The notes under the pieces were generated by a model that did no database searches, was not told the DNA's origin, and saw only the letters and a list, made by a program, of their open reading frames with translations. Shown here piece by piece: positions 33,914-43,085 of a stretch of 64,000 nucleotides of DNA. Origin of the DNA: Haliscomenobacter sp965225875. GTDB taxonomy: Bacteria > Bacteroidota > Bacteroidia > Chitinophagales > Saprospiraceae. Position numbers and translations under genes: made by a program. Position 1 is the first letter of the stretch. Each line of letters opens with the position of its first letter. The stretch lies in assembly GCF_965225875.1 (NCBI RefSeq), contig NZ_CBDDBS010000002.1:3286001-3350000 (forward strand). Reading direction: 5' to 3'.

Positions 33914-35128
33914 CTACCATTGCCTGGATTGGTAAGGATAACGAATATGGTACTGCTCCTTTACCATTTTCAACACCTTCGTCCGCAACTCATCTACTCC
34001 TTCCTTACTCATGGCGGAGATCAGCACGTTATCATGGGTAAACAAGTGCTTTAGATTGCCACGAATACCTACTTCAATTTCCTCCTTGGCGTCTTCCTCC
34101 AAAAATGGATCGTAATGCAATTCGCGGTAACGGTCAATTTTGTTGAAGACGAAGAGGGTGGGCTTTTGTAAGGCCTTCAATTCGTCCAGGGTATTGTTGA
34201 CGGTGCGGATTTGATCTTCGTGCTGGGGGTGCGAGATGTCTACCACGTGCAACAAAATGTCGCTTTCAAGTACTTCATCGAGGGTAGATTTAAAACTTTC
34301 GATGAGGTGGTGGGGCAATTTGCGGATGAACCCTACCGTGTCGGAAAGCAGGAAAGGTACCCCTTCCCAGGCTACTTTGCGCACAGTGGTGTCCAGGGTC
34401 GCAAAAAGTTTGTTTTCGGCAAAAACCTCGGATTTGCTCAAGAGGTTCATCAAGGTCGACTTACCTACGTTGGTATATCCCACCAACGAAACCCGGATCA
34501 ATTCACCCCGGTTTTTGCGTTGGGTAGTTGCCTGGCGGTCGATTACCTTGAGCTTTTCCTTCAGCAAGGCGATTTTGTCGCGAATGATCCGGCGGTCCGT
34601 TTCAATTTCTTTTTCCCCAGGGCCCCGCATCCCGATACCCCCACGCTGGCGTTCCAAGTGCGTCCAGAGCCCCCGCAGGCGCGGCAGCAGGTATTGCATT
34701 TGGGCCAGTTCAACCTGGGTTTTGGCCTGTGCGGTTTGGGCGCGGGTCGCAAAAATATCCAGGATAAGGCTACTGCGGTCGATGATTTTGACTTTCAGTG
34801 CTTCTTCCAGTGCATTGGTTTGTTTACCCGTAAGGTCATCGTCAAAAATGACCATCGAAATTTCTTCATGCCGCTCGATGTACTCGGCAATTTCTTCCAG
34901 TTTACCTTTGCCAATGTAGGTCCGGGAATCGGGAGCAACCAGTTTTTGGGTGTAGCGTTTTACCGCTACTGCCCCGGCCGTGAGGGCCAGAAACTCCAAT
35001 TCATCCAGGTATTCTTCAACTAGTTCTTCGGTTTGCGATTTGTGGATAACTCCCACCAACAGGGCGAACTCCGCCTCTTGTTTGATGCCTTTTTTCCGCT
35101 GTTCTCCGATGTTCCACTCGTTTGCCAT
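33914..35128 (-). CDS. hflX: Ribosome-associated GTPase HflX, 404 aa
   Basis: HflX splits or rescues stalled ribosomes under stress. An N-terminal HflX domain (AGAVAVKRYTQKLVAPDSRTYIG), a coiled linker with RQRGGIGMRGPGEKEIETDR (family hallmark), then the G domain: G1 GYTNVGKSTLMN, G3 DTVGFI, G4 NKID. Length is normal. Start ATG 35128. Stands alone on the minus strand, converging with the TIM-barrel/CBM gene across 39 bp. Confidence 0.96.
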   Translation of the reverse strand: MANEWNIGEQRKKGIKQEAEFALLVGVIHKSQTEELVEEYLDELEFLALTAGAVAVKRYTQKLVAPDSRTYIGKGKLEEIAEYIERHEEISMVIFDDDLTGKQTNALEEALKVKIIDRSSLILDIFATRAQTAQAKTQVELAQMQYLLPRLRGLWTHLERQRGGIGMRGPGEKEIETDRRIIRDKIALLKEKLKVIDRQATTQRKNRGELIRVSLVGYTNVGKSTLMNLLSKSEVFAENKLFATLDTTVRKVAWEGVPFLLSDTVGFIRKLPHHLIESFKSTLDEVLESDILLHVVDISHPQHEDQIRTVNNTLDELKALQKPTLFVFNKIDRYRELHYDPFLEEDAKEEIEVGIRGNLKHLFTHDNVLISAMSKEGVDELRTKVLKMVKEQYHIRYPYQSRQW

Positions 35129-35209
35129 ATGTCTGTTTTCGGTAACTATACAACCCGCACATTTTGAGCAAAAAAGGTCAATTTTTCGCCATGCTGCGCT
35201 TTATAGTTA

Positions 35210-36529
35210 CTATTTTCGTTCTAACCAAGTTGCGGGGTTGAGTTTTTGTTTGTCCCGCCATACTTCAAAGTGCATTTCGGGCTTTTCAGTTCCCACTTGA
35301 CCAATTTCTTGGCCACTGCCCACCGTATCGCCTCTTTTTATGCTCACTGAAGCAAGATTGGAGTACACGGTGTAATAAGTGCCGTGTTGTACAATCACGG
35401 TGTATTGATAACCATTGATGAATTGAGCGCCGACTACCTTGCCTTCAAAAACGGAGCGCACTTTTCCTGCCGGTACAGTCCCTATGTCGAGGCCACTATT
35501 GGACACTTTTACATCCTTGTACTTAGGGTGCTGAAAGGTGCCAAAACCCTGCACAATGCGACCTTGATCTACCGGCCAGCCGAGCCGGCCCCGCCGGGCG
35601 CCAAAAGAACCTGTGGCCAACGCATCTTCCGCAGAGGGTGGCGGCTCAGTTTCTTTTAGGGTAGCTTTGGCCGTGGCACGATCCGTTTTGGTGGGAGGCA
35701 ATACTGTAACTGGTGCAGGATTATTCGCATTGGTTAGTGCCTCAGTGCTACGGGCTTTTTTGCGTTGGGACAACATCTCTTGTTGAATCACATTTTCAAT
35801 GACCCGATTGAGTTGGTTGTGGGATTTTTGCCGGTTGGTCAATTCCTTGAGCAAAACTTTTTCATCCGCCTTCAAATTTTTGAGGGCTTTATCTTTGTCC
35901 TGGAGTTCTACAGTAAGGTTTTGTTTTTGTTGTTCTACGCCACCCAGGAGTTTTTCTTTTTCCCGAATGCGGCGTTCCAACTGGATCGTTTTGGCCTGCA
36001 AGGTTTTTTGGGTTTCGGCGATCATTTTGGCCTGACGCTTGCGGTAGCGCTGGTATTGCCGAATGTATTGCCAGCGGCGAATGGCGGTATTTAGGGTTTC
36101 TGCGGACAACAAAAAGACCAGGTAACTCTGATTGAGTTTGTGGCGCAGGGCCAGGCGTAGGGTTTGGGTGTATTCCTGTTTCAGGAGCTTGACATCATCC
36201 TGCAAGGCCACTAAAACATCATTGGTGCGCAGAATACTTTCTTCATTAAAAGCTATTTCCTGGTGGAGGGTATTGATGAGCTGCTCGCGCTTTTTAACTT
36301 GTGATTGCAGGGTCAGGAAGACTTGCAGGGTGGCATTTTTATCCTTGCGGGTAGCCGACAAACGGGTGTTGGTTTGATCAATTTCTTCGATCAACTTGCG
36401 GCGTTTGTCCTCCAGGTCTTTCCGCGTTTGGGCAAAACCCTCATGCGTCCACAAGGACAAACCCAGTAGCAACAACAGCACCCGACCAATGATTCGTTTA
36501 TTTGATCCTCTTGAAGCGCTGTGGAACAT
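35210..36529 (-). CDS. EnvC-like murein hydrolase activator with degenerate LytM/M23 domain, 439 aa
   Basis: Signal peptide (IIGRVLLLLLGLSLWTHEGFAQ), a long coiled coil (~residues 35-260) and a C-terminal LytM/M23 domain (~320-439). In active M23 enzymes the first metal ligand is the His of HxxxD; here it is Asn (SNSGLDIG). The later motifs are VQHGTYYTVYSNL and EMHFEVWRDKQKLNP. That fits EnvC-type activators, which lack hydrolase activity and switch on amidases. Start set at ATG 36529; a start at 36553 would only lengthen the overlap with the DUF4292 gene. Last of four tightly packed minus-strand genes. Confidence 0.85.
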   Translation of the reverse strand: MFHSASRGSNKRIIGRVLLLLLGLSLWTHEGFAQTRKDLEDKRRKLIEEIDQTNTRLSATRKDKNATLQVFLTLQSQVKKREQLINTLHQEIAFNEESILRTNDVLVALQDDVKLLKQEYTQTLRLALRHKLNQSYLVFLLSAETLNTAIRRWQYIRQYQRYRKRQAKMIAETQKTLQAKTIQLERRIREKEKLLGGVEQQKQNLTVELQDKDKALKNLKADEKVLLKELTNRQKSHNQLNRVIENVIQQEMLSQRKKARSTEALTNANNPAPVTVLPPTKTDRATAKATLKETEPPPSAEDALATGSFGARRGRLGWPVDQGRIVQGFGTFQHPKYKDVKVSNSGLDIGTVPAGKVRSVFEGKVVGAQFINGYQYTVIVQHGTYYTVYSNLASVSIKRGDTVGSGQEIGQVGTEKPEMHFEVWRDKQKLNPATWLERK

Positions 36530-37331
36530 CAAATGGCATCGATATAGGGACATTGAGTTCTACCTGTGTGAATTGAATGTTGACTTCAACTTTTCCTGTT
36601 TCGCGGCTGTCCACCACGAATTTACGAAGATACGAAAAATCTTGTTTGTCGTTAGCCGCTTTGTATTCTTCCAAGTCCAGATTCAAGCTGCGGGAAGCTC
36701 CTGGCTCCAAATATTGCAAATTGCGCAGCCGCAAAGCCGCTTTTTCAAGCGACATTTTCACTTCTTTCCCCGAACCGGAATCGCTCAGCACGTAACTGTC
36801 TTCGGTGGAAGTACTGGTAAACTTGCGCGACAAAAAAAAGGGATTGCCCAATACAACCTGCTGAATCAGCAACAAATTACCTGGTAGCTGGTACTCCTTA
36901 CTCAGGTGATCGAGGCCATATACGGCATATTCGTTGTTGATGCGATCGAGAATATGTACCGAATCTTTGGTGATCAGGGCGCGACCTACTTCAAAACCCA
37001 GTTTACTGAGGGTAACCCACACCGAACTGTCTTTTTGCATTTTGATCCGCGCTGTGGCCGAAGCAGACATGTCTGGGCTGCGAAAATCAATTTTAGCTCT
37101 GGCATCAAAGGTTTTGGCTTTGATCTGATTGGTTTCGATGCGGCGTACCAACAATTCGGTGGAGCTGAGGTTGGCGTCCCCCTTACCCAGTTTTTTGGAG
37201 GTATTGCAAGCGAAATTGAAACTGGCCAGCAGCAGTAGCAAAAACAATTGAGGGCTAGCAATCCAGTTTTTTACCCCAAAAGAATCCCAACTAAACGTAT
37301 TTGAGCCCTTATTCATGCAATTGTTTTTCAT
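36498..37331 (-). CDS. DUF4292 lipoprotein, 277 aa
   Basis: DUF4292 is a Bacteroidota family. The signal ends at a likely lipobox (LLLASFNFAC), so an anchored lipoprotein is predicted. The chain is mostly beta strands: TFDARAKIDFRSPDMSASATARIKM split over two strands, then SSVWVTLSKLGFEVGRALI. That pattern recalls LolA/LolB-type lipid-binding half-barrels, but this is only a resemblance. Alternative ATG at 37316 (MNKGSNTF). The start overlaps the TPR gene stop (37309) and its end overlaps the EnvC-like gene, indicating translational coupling. Function unknown. Confidence 0.85.
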   Translation of the reverse strand: MKNNCMNKGSNTFSWDSFGVKNWIASPQLFLLLLLASFNFACNTSKKLGKGDANLSSTELLVRRIETNQIKAKTFDARAKIDFRSPDMSASATARIKMQKDSSVWVTLSKLGFEVGRALITKDSVHILDRINNEYAVYGLDHLSKEYQLPGNLLLIQQVVLGNPFFLSRKFTSTSTEDSYVLSDSGSGKEVKMSLEKAALRLRNLQYLEPGASRSLNLDLEEYKAANDKQDFSYLRKFVVDSRETGKVEVNIQFTQVELNVPISMPFDVPQRFKRIK

Positions 37332-38997
37332 TGAATTTTTTCTTCAAAGACGGAGAAACACTGCCTTTTGTTACGGCCAGGCCCCATTGTTGTACAGCGG
37401 CGGCGGTATCACCACTTTTAAAAAGTACATCGCCGTATTGTTCGAGGTAAAGGGGATTGGCACTGGGCAACAAGGATTCTAGCTTGCTTTTTGCCTCACC
37501 ATTGTTGCCACTGCGGAATTGAGCGCGAGCGAGTGCAAAAGTAGCGAGGCGAGATTGTGGTTCGCTTTGTAGAGCCTTTTGCGCCAATTGCAGCGCTTGG
37601 GCAGCTCCATTGCTGCGCTGGGCCAAGCTTAGAGATTGCCAGGCCAGTACAGTGGCCGAATTGGCATTGATTTTGAGCGCTTCGACAAAATTTTGATCTG
37701 CCCCGGCAATGTTGTTTTCCTGGGTTTGTGCCATGGCCAACAGGCTCAACAAGTGTTGACGAACAGTAGGGAATTTGGCCGACATCGGTAATGCTTGAGC
37801 CACGAGGTCTTCAACATTGCTCAGGTGGTGTAGGGCAAGTTCAGCACTTGCAGCATACACGTATACTTCAGGTTTGTTGGGGAATACATCCAGCGCATTT
37901 TCGCTGGCTTTTAGCAGTGCAGGCATGTCTCCCAGGTACTCGAGATCGGCAAAATAAGTTTCCCAATGGCTAAAGTCGGTATCATCCAGGGCCAGCGACT
38001 GGCGCATTTTTTCAACAGCCTCAACCTTTTTGCCTTGTTTGCTCAATACGGTAGCACTGATGGCAAAGGGTTTGGCTTCTTTGGGGTACTGTTGTTCCAG
38101 AATCTCGGAAAGTTGTACTATTTCTTTGCCAGAAGTGGCATCATTGGAGGTTTTGAACTTTTCAAGGAGGGGTAAAATTTTACCCAACTTTACTTCGAGG
38201 GAAACATCACGACTTTCGAAGGTTTGGCGAAGGGACCCCAAATACTGGGCATCATTTTGCTTGTTGACATCTCCTCCCGCCAGAGCTAGATTGGCTTTGG
38301 CATCGTTGGCATCCAGGGTCAATATTTTTCGATACACCCCGCGCGCTTGTTCTTTTTCACCGTTTTGGGTATAGTATTCGGCCAGCTTGTGCCAATAGTC
38401 GATGTTGTTGGGATGAGCTTCGGCCAGGCGCAACAATTCACGGGTGGCTTTTTTCTGATCTCCCTGGGCTACATAAAGGCCGTGTTTGAGGCGGATGAGG
38501 TTTTCATTCATGCCACTGCGGCGCTCCAGGTCATCGTACACTTTGAGCGCAGCATTGAGCTCATTGGCTTTGACCAGGTAAAAAGCCCATTTGTAAAAAT
38601 AATTGTACTGGGTGGGGTACTGGCGGGTCAATTGTTCATAGATGGCCGCAGCATCTTTGTATTGCCCCATTGCTTGTAAGGCATCGGCCTTGAGTATGGC
38701 ATACCAAACATTGGTGGGATTAGCGGTCACGGCTTTGCTGACCCAGATTACAGCCTCTTCCGGTTGATTTTGGAGCATTAGAATTCGAGCCAATTCATAA
38801 GCAGCTGCTTCAGTATTGGGGTATTCAGTGAGGAGTTTTTTGTACAATTCTTTGGCTTTGTCCAGTCGGCCCAGCATTTTTTCTTTGCTGGCCTCAATGA
38901 GCATAGCCTCACGATCTATTTCCTTATTGCCTACTGTTTCTTGAGCGTACAAACTGATTGCGCCCAAAAATAGTACTGTGAAAATTAAACTCCTCAT
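37309..38997 (-). CDS. Secreted/periplasmic TPR-repeat protein, 562 aa
   Basis: Signal peptide MRSLIFTVLFLGAISLYAQ, then roughly a dozen TPR helices pairs (AKELYKKLLTEYPNTEAAAYE, EEAVIWVSKAVTANPTNVWYA, EAVEKMRQSLALDDTDFSHWE, and further copies through residue ~530). TPR solenoids bind other proteins, here presumably in the periplasm. It lies between a nucleotidyltransferase gene (20 bp upstream) and DUF4292 (overlapping), an arrangement common in Bacteroidota. Role unknown; an envelope-assembly function is plausible by context. Confidence 0.85.
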   Translation of the reverse strand: MRSLIFTVLFLGAISLYAQETVGNKEIDREAMLIEASKEKMLGRLDKAKELYKKLLTEYPNTEAAAYELARILMLQNQPEEAVIWVSKAVTANPTNVWYAILKADALQAMGQYKDAAAIYEQLTRQYPTQYNYFYKWAFYLVKANELNAALKVYDDLERRSGMNENLIRLKHGLYVAQGDQKKATRELLRLAEAHPNNIDYWHKLAEYYTQNGEKEQARGVYRKILTLDANDAKANLALAGGDVNKQNDAQYLGSLRQTFESRDVSLEVKLGKILPLLEKFKTSNDATSGKEIVQLSEILEQQYPKEAKPFAISATVLSKQGKKVEAVEKMRQSLALDDTDFSHWETYFADLEYLGDMPALLKASENALDVFPNKPEVYVYAASAELALHHLSNVEDLVAQALPMSAKFPTVRQHLLSLLAMAQTQENNIAGADQNFVEALKINANSATVLAWQSLSLAQRSNGAAQALQLAQKALQSEPQSRLATFALARAQFRSGNNGEAKSKLESLLPSANPLYLEQYGDVLFKSGDTAAAVQQWGLAVTKGSVSPSLKKKFNEKQLHE

Positions 38998-39017
38998 AGA
39001 CCAATGATTTGGGGCGA

Positions 39018-40025
39018 CTACCCTTTAGCGAAAGTAAAATCACCCATATTTAATGCTTTTGGAACTCCGGCGTATTCACTTTGATTGCCCATCATGGATT
39101 GAGTCATGGATACATGACGTACAATGGCTTCATTTTGAATGACACTATTTTCAATAACAGCATTTTCAATCGAACAGTTGCTTCCAATTGAAACGAAAGG
39201 ACCAATCACTGAATTGCGAATTTGAGTGTTTGGCCCAATGTAACAAGGGGGGATGATTTTGCTGTTGTACAATTGTATGTTGGGATCGACCAACTGCTCA
39301 AGGTTTTCTTTCAGTTCCAAGACCCTTCGGTTGGTCTCCAGTACATTTTCCATGTTACCACAATCGAGCCATTCCTCAATAGTCGCCTTGCGAAACTTGG
39401 TTCCCTGGTTTTTCATCAATTCGAGTACCGAGGTGATCTGAAACTCTCCCTTATCCTTGATGTTTTGGTTGATGAGGCGCTCGACCTGGCTCCGAAAATA
39501 GGCCCCATCACGGAAATAATAAATGCCCACTATGGCCTGATCAGAGATGAAGACAGGGGATTTTTCTACAAAATCGGTAATGATGTTGTCCTCAGTGGTT
39601 TTTACTACACCAAAGGAAGCCGGATTCTCTACCTGTTTGACCCAAACCAATCCATCTTGTGAAATGTCAAAATTGAAATCAGCCTTGAACAAAGTATCGG
39701 CAAAAGCTATGATACAGGGGCCATCTAAACTTTCGCGCGCTTTGTAAATGGCGTGAGCAGGTCCAAGCGGCAAATCCTGCTTGTAAATGGAACATTTGGC
39801 ACCGATTAAAGCGGCAATACCTTCCAGTTGTAGTTCTACTTCCTTTCCAAAATCGCCGACAACAAAGGCAACTTCTTCAATATCTTCTGAACATGATGCA
39901 TGAAAATCCTCAACAATCCGCTGCACGATTGGTTTGCCTGCAATAGGAAGAAGTGGTTTTGGAATGGTTAACGTGTGTGGGCGTAGGCGAGAACCTCGTC
40001 CAGCCATTGGGATAATCACTTTCAT
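39018..40025 (-). CDS. Sugar-phosphate nucleotidyltransferase (RmlA/glucose-1-P thymidylyl- or uridylyltransferase-like), 335 aa
   Basis: N-terminal nucleotidyltransferase domain with the signature IIPMAGRGSRLRPHTLTIPKP (first ~20 residues; GxGxRLxPxT and the catalytic Lys), then ALIGAKCSIYKQDLPLGPAHAIYKA. The C-terminus has left-handed beta-helix hexapeptide units (IGPNTQIRNSVIG, IGSNCSIENAVIENSVI). It makes an NDP-sugar; base and sugar cannot be fixed from sequence. First gene of the nucleotidyltransferase-TPR-DUF4292-EnvC unit. The 145 bp upstream contains a short palindrome CTACAA-GT-TTGTAG but no gene. Confidence 0.9.
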   Translation of the reverse strand: MKVIIPMAGRGSRLRPHTLTIPKPLLPIAGKPIVQRIVEDFHASCSEDIEEVAFVVGDFGKEVELQLEGIAALIGAKCSIYKQDLPLGPAHAIYKARESLDGPCIIAFADTLFKADFNFDISQDGLVWVKQVENPASFGVVKTTEDNIITDFVEKSPVFISDQAIVGIYYFRDGAYFRSQVERLINQNIKDKGEFQITSVLELMKNQGTKFRKATIEEWLDCGNMENVLETNRRVLELKENLEQLVDPNIQLYNSKIIPPCYIGPNTQIRNSVIGPFVSIGSNCSIENAVIENSVIQNEAIVRHVSMTQSMMGNQSEYAGVPKALNMGDFTFAKG

Positions 40026-40170
40026 GGAATAAACTTTTGAGGCCTACAAGTTTGTAGTTTAAGGAAGCTGAACGGGTGAACAATGTTCAACACGTTTTCA
40101 TCCTCAAATGATACAAACCTGTAGACTCTTTTGCGCCGCATTGAGCGCTTGGTTAACCTGTAGACGCAGC

Positions 40171-41616
40171 TTACTCCACAACCGTCACTTTCAACATATT
40201 GGTTCGATGGCGGCGGTGCAGGGGCATAGTAGCTGTGTTGACAATGATGTCGCCTTCTTTGATGACACCGTCTTGCTTCAAAATATCGGTTACGTCGGTA
40301 ATGGTTTCATCGGTGGTCGTAAACTGGTCGTAATAGTAGCAGCGAACACCCCAAACCAGGTTTAGTGTCGACAACATGTGGTGTCTATCGGAAAAAATAT
40401 AAATCTCGATGGTATTCTTGGGGCGGTAGCTCGATACCTTGAAAGCCGTATACCCTGAACTGGTCATCCCGACGATCGCTTTGGCATGAATGTCTTCTGC
40501 AGTTTTGGCAGCGTTCAAACATACCGCATCGGAAAGAAAAGTACGGGATTGAGGAGAAGGTAAGGGACGACGTGATCCAATAACGAAGTGCTTTTCCGCT
40601 TCCACAATAATCTTTGTCATGTATTCCACCACCTTGACTGGGTGCATGCCTGAAGCGGTTTCGCCACTCAACATCACTGCGTCTGCACCGTCTAATACGG
40701 CGTTGGCTACGTCGGTAGCTTCGGCACGGGTTGGCGATGGATTGGTGATCATGCTCTCCATCATTTGAGTAGCCACAATCACGGGACGAGCGCGTTGCAA
40801 ACACTTCTGGATGATCATCTTTTGGATGTTCGGCACTTGTTCGATCGGCAATTCGATCCCGAGGTCACCACGAGCCACCATCACGGCATTTGATGCTTTG
40901 ATGATTTTATCGATGCGCTCAATGGCTTCAGGTTTTTCAATTTTGGAAATGATCTTGGCAGGGTGTCCTTTCTCATGCAGAATTTCACGCAGCTGTTTCA
41001 CGTCAGAGGCACGGCGAACGAAGGACAAGGCAATCCAGTTGACTGGCTGAGTCATGATGAAGTCTAAGTCTGCCAGGTCTTTTTCAGTCAAACAAGGCAG
41101 TGACACCTTGGTGTTTGGGAGGTTAACCCCTTTGCGTGAGGACAAGATTCCACCGTAAATGGTTTTCAGCTTAACGGTGTCTTTTGAGTTGGTTTCCACC
41201 ACTTCAAAGACCAGTTTACCGTCATCTACAAGTACCGTTTCGCCCGCTTTTACATCTTTGGGGAAATCCTGGTAACTCATGTAGATTCTTTCCATATTGC
41301 CCACACATTTTTCGTTGACAAAAGTGACCACATCGCCGGGCTTGAGCTCGAGTGCGTTGTTTTCAATTTCGCCCACGCGCAATTTAGGGCCTTGCAAATC
41401 GGCGAGAATACCGATGTGCATTCCGTATTTCTCGTTGATGTATGTTACGTGGTTGATGACCTGCAGGTGATCGTCATGGGTACCATGCGAAAAATTGAGG
41501 CGAAACACGTTCACCCCGGCCTTGGCCAAATCGAGCAGAGCTTCGTAGGTTTTGGAGGCCGGGCCGACCGTAGCTACGATTTTTGTGTTTTTGATTGGGT
41601 GCGCAGTAGCTTCCAT
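40171..41616 (-). CDS. pyk: Pyruvate kinase, 481 aa
   Basis: Last step of glycolysis: PEP plus ADP to pyruvate plus ATP (EC 2.7.1.40). Seen: TKIVATVGPASKTYEALLD, NVFRLNFSHGTHDDH, the active site IISKIEKPEAIERIDKI with the catalytic Lys, VMVARGDLGIELP, and AVMLSGETASGMHPV. Length is normal for the bacterial enzyme. ATG 41616. The upstream region holds a -7-like TACTTTTA (one mismatch) and the large palindrome at 41769. Confidence 0.97.
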   Translation of the reverse strand: MEATAHPIKNTKIVATVGPASKTYEALLDLAKAGVNVFRLNFSHGTHDDHLQVINHVTYINEKYGMHIGILADLQGPKLRVGEIENNALELKPGDVVTFVNEKCVGNMERIYMSYQDFPKDVKAGETVLVDDGKLVFEVVETNSKDTVKLKTIYGGILSSRKGVNLPNTKVSLPCLTEKDLADLDFIMTQPVNWIALSFVRRASDVKQLREILHEKGHPAKIISKIEKPEAIERIDKIIKASNAVMVARGDLGIELPIEQVPNIQKMIIQKCLQRARPVIVATQMMESMITNPSPTRAEATDVANAVLDGADAVMLSGETASGMHPVKVVEYMTKIIVEAEKHFVIGSRRPLPSPQSRTFLSDAVCLNAAKTAEDIHAKAIVGMTSSGYTAFKVSSYRPKNTIEIYIFSDRHHMLSTLNLVWGVRCYYYDQFTTTDETITDVTDILKQDGVIKEGDIIVNTATMPLHRRHRTNMLKVTVVE

Positions 41617-41768
41617 CGTTTGCGTTAAAGGTTGGATGAAAATAAAAATTGGTTAAAAGGGTGCTTGCACAAAGAAAATTATCTAAGGCAAACTAAGTGT
41701 AAATTTTACAATAAACTTTGGTGTAAAAGTACGTTTATATTGGAGAAAACAAAAACACTTGCAATGAT

Positions 41769-41930
41769 TAGGAACGGAAATGAAATAAAGCAAACAAGTT
41801 GGCTGAGCTATTTTTTGATTTGGCAAGGCGCGAGGAAGGCGCATAGCCAGCCTACGCAACTGACGAGTAACGCAGCAAAATCAAAAAAGAGCCGGTCAAG
41901 TGTTTACTTTATTTTATTTCCGTTCCTTAG
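41769..41930. repeat. 162-bp palindromic, MITE-like element between pyk and the ATP-grasp gene
   Basis: Left arm from TAGGAACGGAAATGAAATAA to TTTTTTGATTT and right arm from AAATCAAAAAA to TTATTTCCGTTCCTTA form an imperfect ~55-bp inverted repeat around a GC-richer core (GGCGCGAGGAAGGCGCAT ... GAGTAACGCAGC). It fills most of the 338-bp gap 41617-41954, in which no gene is convincing. No transposase reading frame inside. Confidence 0.8.
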
Positions 41931-41954
41931 CACTTTAATTCACGAGCTAAGATC

Positions 41955-43034
41955 ATGAGTTCCATCCTGCTGACAGGTGCACGAGCGCCAGTAACCCTGG
42001 AGTTGTGCCGGGCCTTTGCACAACAAGGGCATCGGGTTTATTTGGCAGATATGAACTTGCTGCCGATTGCGCGCTGGAGTCGATTCGTGGAGCAATACCT
42101 GCGGATTCCAGCTCCGGTTCAGGAGTTTACGGCTTTTAAACAAGCCTTAAAAGACCTGGTGGAGCGCTACCAAATCGAGCACCTGATTCCCACCTGCGAA
42201 GAGGCTTTTTATGTGAGCAAAATCAAGGATGAATTGCCTTGTAAGGTGTGGACCAACGACTTTGAACTCATGGTGGAATTGCACCATAAACAGCGTTTTT
42301 TGGATTTGGCCAAAAACTTTTTTCAAATTCCAGCTACTCTTTCCTGTACCCAGTTTAAAGATTGGAAAAATGCGGAAGCTTATGTGTTTAAACCCGTTTT
42401 TTCCCGTTTTGCCAGTCAAGTCATCATTGGGCAGCCAGAAAGCAAATGCCAGGCACCTCGCCAAAAACCGCAGGATTGGATTGCACAGGAACGCCTGATC
42501 GGGCAGGAAATTTGTGTGTATTCCATTTGGCGACAAGGTCAAATGGGAGGTTTTGCAGCGTATCGGCCCATGCAACGAGCGGGCAAAGGTGCCAGCGTTT
42601 ATTTCGAGAGCTTTTTTCGACAAGACATTTTTGAAGCGGTGAAAAGATTTGGGGAACATTACCAAATCGAAGGGCAATTGAGTTTTGACCTGATGCTCTG
42701 TCGGGATAAAGTGTATGTACTAGAATGTAACCCACGCTCAACGAGTGGTGCGCATTTGCTAGGCGAAGATCTGGCGACTTGTTTTTTGTCTGATCAACAG
42801 GTCGTTTTGCGTTCCGCTAAAACCAAAGCCATCAAATTGGCCTGGTTACTGAACCAGCCAAAGTCGATTTTTTCCAAAGATTTTTCAAAATTGGAAGATG
42901 TCATTTGGGAACCACAAGACCCGTGGCCTTTTTTTCTGCAAGGTTTGAGTGTCCTTGAATTGCTGTACTTGGCCATCCGACATCGGCAAAATGTATTGGC
43001 GGTTTCAACTCGGGATATTGAATTCAATGGATAG
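41955..43034 (+). CDS. ATP-grasp domain protein, 359 aa
   Basis: An N-terminal pre-ATP-grasp Rossmann-like fold (SSILLTGARAPVTLELCRAF, VYLADMNLLPIARWS) is followed by an ATP-grasp domain with the metal-binding end LSFDLMLCRDKVYVLECNPRSTSG. The overall plan resembles carbamoyl-phosphate-synthase-type stand-alone ligases of unknown substrate. Such proteins join a carboxylate to an amine or thiol using ATP. No partner gene adjacent; the upstream neighbour is a palindromic element and the downstream gene is on the other strand. ATG 41955. Substrate unknown. Confidence 0.82.
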   Translation: MSSILLTGARAPVTLELCRAFAQQGHRVYLADMNLLPIARWSRFVEQYLRIPAPVQEFTAFKQALKDLVERYQIEHLIPTCEEAFYVSKIKDELPCKVWTNDFELMVELHHKQRFLDLAKNFFQIPATLSCTQFKDWKNAEAYVFKPVFSRFASQVIIGQPESKCQAPRQKPQDWIAQERLIGQEICVYSIWRQGQMGGFAAYRPMQRAGKGASVYFESFFRQDIFEAVKRFGEHYQIEGQLSFDLMLCRDKVYVLECNPRSTSGAHLLGEDLATCFLSDQQVVLRSAKTKAIKLAWLLNQPKSIFSKDFSKLEDVIWEPQDPWPFFLQGLSVLELLYLAIRHRQNVLAVSTRDIEFNG

Positions 43035-43040
43035 TTGAAT

Positions 43041-43077
43041 TGAGCAGTTGAAGCTGCCGCACCCTCAACTGCTCAAC
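43041..43077. repeat. 12-bp perfect inverted repeat between convergent genes
   Basis: TTGAGCAGTTGA (43041-43052) pairs with TCAACTGCTCAA (43066-43077). It starts 6 nt after the ATP-grasp stop and ends 8 nt before the stop of the hybrid kinase. The GTTGA words are like those of the larger element at 55515. Confidence 0.7.
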
Positions 43078-43085
43078 CCTATTCC

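Noticed and set aside
34211..35023. 270-codon plus-strand frame opposite hflX
   Set aside because: Antisense shadow of hflX; the hflX product matches its family over its whole length.
41632..41958. 108-codon reading frame on the plus strand
   Set aside because: It reads through both arms of the palindromic element at 41769-41930 and has no family likeness; the composition is that of the repeat.
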